64,000 nucleotides of DNA from Azotobacter vinelandii CA (lineage in GTDB: Bacteria > Pseudomonadota > Gammaproteobacteria > Pseudomonadales > Pseudomonadaceae). Both the position numbers and the translations under genes were made by a program. Of this stretch, positions 61,893 through 64,000 are shown piece after piece. Each line of letters starts with the position of its first letter. The first letter of the stretch is position 1. The stretch is from contig NC_021149.1 of NCBI RefSeq assembly GCF_000380335.1, positions 372,001 through 436,000 on the forward strand, written 5' to 3'. The notes under the pieces are model-generated. The model saw nothing but the letters and a program-made list of their open reading frames with translations. It had not been told where the DNA came from and searched no databases.

Positions 61893-62465
61893 TTAGAATT
61901 TGCCTCGGAGAGTAATTGTTTTAGGACGCAAATTTTTTAGGGCATCTATACTTTGAAACCCGGCTTAGTATTTCCCAAATTCTTATAGAAATGAAAGAGC
62001 TTTTTACGTCGATGCTGCATTCGGGAGCGGATCGAGAGGAGTCCGCCGACTTGGACTGTCCGGCACGGGCCGCCACCCGCAAGCCCATGCTCAATTGCGC
62101 GCCGCGCCAGGTCATACCCCTGTTTACCGGGAAGTGGCTCCGCACGCCGCTGCGCACGCCTCGACTACTGGCCGGGCGGCCAGTGCCGTACAGGTGGGGC
62201 CTGGCGGGCGCTGCCCAATATCTCCGGGGCGTCGTTGGCGCGGACCCTGCGCGATGTGGAAGCACGCAGCCTGGAGGAATCGTTTGCCGGCCCATGGGGC
62301 CTCCCCCTCCTTAAGCATAAGAAGGCGATCGTTTTATTGATTCATGTCAATGAAAGCGGTAGCTTCTGTCCCAAGGGAGACGAAACAACGGCGATAACGG
62401 CGCCACATCTCGTCTCGATTGAATCGACTGGTAACGACCGCTCGTCTCGCTCTGGGGGAACCGCC
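61893..62465. other. Gap with HxlR remnant upstream of the glycine-zipper gene
   Basis: AT-rich near the RraA-like start, GC-rich after about 62000, marking the edge of the inserted segment. Only the HxlR fragment (separate entry) is recognisable. The last 180 bp hold the promoter of the glycine-zipper gene. Confidence 0.5.
62090..62275 (+). pseudogene. HxlR-family regulator remnant
   Basis: Pieces in different frames match the HxlR pattern: IPLFTGKWLRTPL like the conserved GGKWTLxIL, then RALPNISGASLARTLRDVEA like LPGISxxxLxxTLRELE. No start or full frame remains. Low length makes this tentative. Confidence 0.45.
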
Positions 62466-62855
62466 ATGAAAAAATTCGGAATGCTGGCTCTGACCATCGG
62501 CATGCTCACCGTCGGTACTGTCAACGCCGCGGAAATCGTCCGGGAAGTGACGAGCGAGACTTCCGGACAGGCCACGGGCGGCATGAGTGGCATGATGGCC
62601 GGCTCCGTCGGCGGTCCGATCGGTGCGCTGATCGGCGCGGGCCTCGGCGCGCTGTTCGGTGGTTCCGGCCAGAAGGCCCTGGGTGCCAGCGAGCGCATCT
62701 ACCTGGTGCGTACCGACAGCGGCGAACTGAAGGAATACCGCTCGCCGAACTACGTCTTCGCCGAAGGCGATAAGGTCGTGATCCACGGCAACCGCCCACG
62801 TCCCTACGGCTGGACCCCGGAAACCGCCGAAGCCTTCGCCTATAACGGCCGCTGA
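62466..62855 (+). CDS. Small exported glycine-zipper protein
   Basis: 129 residues. A signal peptide (MKKFGMLALTIGMLTVGTVN, cleavage near NAA) precedes a glycine zipper (GGPIGALIGAGLGALFGGSG at about 49-68) like those of outer-membrane 17-kDa antigen and SlyB-type proteins. No lipobox Cys is present. The C-terminal part (RIYLVRTDSGELKEYRSPNY, VVIHGNRPRPYGW) is a small beta domain. Probably periplasmic or membrane-associated, role unknown. A strong terminator follows. Confidence 0.8.
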   Translation: MKKFGMLALTIGMLTVGTVNAAEIVREVTSETSGQATGGMSGMMAGSVGGPIGALIGAGLGALFGGSGQKALGASERIYLVRTDSGELKEYRSPNYVFAEGDKVVIHGNRPRPYGWTPETAEAFAYNGR

Positions 62856-62886
62856 TTCCCGCGACGATCGACAGATCGGAACACCG

Positions 62887-62918
62887 AACCCCCGCCACAC
62901 CGGCGGGGGTTCTTTTTT
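62887..62918 (+). terminator. Strong factor-independent terminator
   Basis: AACCCCCGCC / GGCGGGGGTT stem with a 5-nt loop and then CTTTTTT, 31 bp after the glycine-zipper gene. Confidence 0.9.
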
Positions 62919-63151
62919 GGGTGCGCCGGGCATGGCGCGCAGCGGCGCGACCGACGCTGTTCGGTGCCCTGTGGCCCGGAAATGCGGCTGCCTGCGCGAG
63001 CGATCCGGGGATCTGTTGCGTGGGACGCGGTGGGGCGAGGCATCGTGCGGATCGGCCCGCTACCGCGAAGCTGGGCGGGGTACTTCGAGTCGAGCCGGAG
63101 CAAACGGCCACTGGCGGGCTGGACGGCTTATCCGGTTCCGGGGTTTGCGCC

Positions 63152-63157
63152 TATAAT
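63152..63157 (+). promoter_or_regulatory. -10 element of the hisB promoter
   Basis: A perfect TATAAT lies 36 bp before the hisB start; the -35 (TTATCC at 18 bp) is weak. Confidence 0.6.
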
Positions 63158-63192
63158 GACGCCCTTTCGTCCCACGACTAGCGGAGCTGTGG

Positions 63193-63786
63193 ATGGCCGA
63201 ACGTACGGCTTGCGTCGAGCGCAACACCCTGGAGACCCGGATCAAGGTCTCGGTCAACCTGGACGGCACCGGCAAGACCCGGTTCGCCACCGGCGTGCCC
63301 TTTTTCGAGCACATGCTCGACCAGATCGCCCGCCACGGCCTGATCGACCTGGATATCGAGTGCCAGGGCGACCTGCACATCGACGACCACCATACCGTGG
63401 AAGATGTCGGCATCACGCTCGGCCAGGCCTTCGCCAGGGCCATCGGCGACAAGAAGGGCATCGTCCGCTACGGCCATTCCTACGTGCCGCTGGACGAGGC
63501 GCTGTCGAGGGTGGTGGTGGACTTTTCCGGCCGCCCGGGCCTGTCGATGCAGGTGCCCTACACCCGCGCGCGGGTCGGCAGCTTCGACGTGGACCTGTTC
63601 CAGGAGTTCTTCCAGGGCTTCGTCAATCACGCCCAGGTGACCCTGCATATCGACAACCTGCGCGGCAGCAATACCCATCACCAGATCGAGACGGTGTTCA
63701 AGGCCTTCGGCCGCGCCCTGCGCATGGCCGTCGAGCCCGACCCGCGCATGGTCGGGCAGACGCCCTCCACCAAGGGGTGCCTGTGA
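63193..63786 (+). CDS. hisB: Imidazoleglycerol-phosphate dehydratase
   Basis: 197 residues, the monofunctional length. HisB dehydrates imidazole glycerol phosphate to imidazole acetol phosphate, the sixth step (by the usual count) of histidine synthesis. Mn-binding His motifs are clear: [31 protein letters not shown] and later [24 protein letters not shown] precedes the start and TATAAT lies 36 bp upstream. Its stop overlaps the hisH start (TGATG), so the his genes are coupled. Confidence 0.97.
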   Translation: MAERTACVERNTLETRIKVSVNLDGTGKTRFATGVPFFEHMLDQIARHGLIDLDIECQGDLHIDDHHTVEDVGITLGQAFARAIGDKKGIVRYGHSYVPLDEALSRVVVDFSGRPGLSMQVPYTRARVGSFDVDLFQEFFQGFVNHAQVTLHIDNLRGSNTHHQIETVFKAFGRALRMAVEPDPRMVGQTPSTKGCL

Positions 63787-64000
63787 TGCAGACGGTAGCC
63801 GTGATCGACTATGGCATGGGCAACCTGCACTCGGTGGCCAAGGCGCTGGAGCACGTCGGCGCCGGCAGGGTGCTGATCACCAGCGACGCCCAAGTGATCC
63901 GCGAGGCCGACCGGGTGGTGTTTCCCGGTGTCGGCGCGATCCGCGACTGCATGGCCGAGATCCGTCGCCTGGGCTTCGACGCCCTGGTCCGCGAGGTGAG
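63786..64000 (+). CDS. hisH: Imidazole glycerol phosphate synthase glutaminase subunit (cut by window end)
   Basis: 71 codons are inside the window. [20 protein letters not shown] is the HisH N-terminus and [16 protein letters not shown] the oxyanion-hole region of the class I glutaminase; the catalytic Cys lies beyond the end. HisH makes ammonia from glutamine for HisF. It overlaps the hisB stop by one base. Confidence 0.95.
   Translation, partial: MQTVAVIDYGMGNLHSVAKALEHVGAGRVLITSDAQVIREADRVVFPGVGAIRDCMAEIRRLGFDALVREV

Overview
The window is a high-GC gammaproteobacterial chromosome of Pseudomonas/Azotobacter type. Several things point to Azotobacter, probably A. vinelandii or a close relative: a GluP-type glucose permease with a glucokinase, an anaerobic Ni-Fe carbon monoxide dehydrogenase (CooS) beside a soluble [NiFe]-hydrogenase, and four copies of an RsmZ-like small RNA (A. 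vinelandii is known to carry many rsmZ copies). The genus is an inference from content; no search was run.

Left part (1-16.4 kb): the 3' end of a TonB receptor; a PhaC-like DUF3141 protein divergent from a phasin; a nucleoside deoxyribosyltransferase; two tandem DUF2790 proteins; a four-gene AaeB-type efflux operon with a divergent LysR regulator; a periplasmic binding protein; rsmZ-like copy 1; a WYL remnant; a membrane-linked Mrr-type nuclease; and a metallophosphoesterase. Middle-left (16.4-25.6 kb): malate:quinone oxidoreductase, small phage regulators (BcepMu gp16 type and CI type), then a glucose locus in which glk and gluP converge and carry nearly identical promoter/operator elements. 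rsmZ-like copy 2 follows.

An island at about 25.7-32.7 kb ends at tRNA-Thr. It is full of decayed mobile-element genes: a P4-type integrase, AlpA, Rha and a second integrase fragment, all frameshifted. It also holds a RelE/XRE toxin-antitoxin pair, an AT-rich caspase-like (C80-type) gene, a 33-codon poly-glycine ORF built on a (CCG)18 microsatellite, and rsmZ-like copy 3.

The 33-56 kb part is metabolic. It has a methyltransferase; an operon of transglutaminase-DUF2126, circularly permuted ATP-grasp/alpha-E and a second transglutaminase; a group 3b-like [NiFe]-hydrogenase operon with its own maturation protease and a cyclic-nucleotide-binding protein lacking a DNA-binding domain; a phosphoethanolamine transferase; an MBL-fold hydrolase; rsmZ-like copy 4; and a CO operon read leftwards as cooF, cooS, FAD/NAD oxidoreductase, cooC, a His-rich peptide, hupE. 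Upstream of cooF lies a perfect TGTCG-N6-CGACA palindrome placed 41-42 bp from a plausible start site. That is the site and spacing expected for a CooA-type CO sensor. No energy-converting CO hydrogenase is present, so CO electrons probably pass from CooF to the FAD enzyme and NAD(P); the soluble hydrogenase about 4 kb away could then exchange them with H2.

The right end (56-64 kb) has two tRNA-Phe genes, yggX, mutY and asmA in tight overlap, a GNAT gene, an insertion zone (IS5 remnant, exported RraA-like protein, HxlR remnant), a glycine-zipper protein, hisB and the start of hisH.
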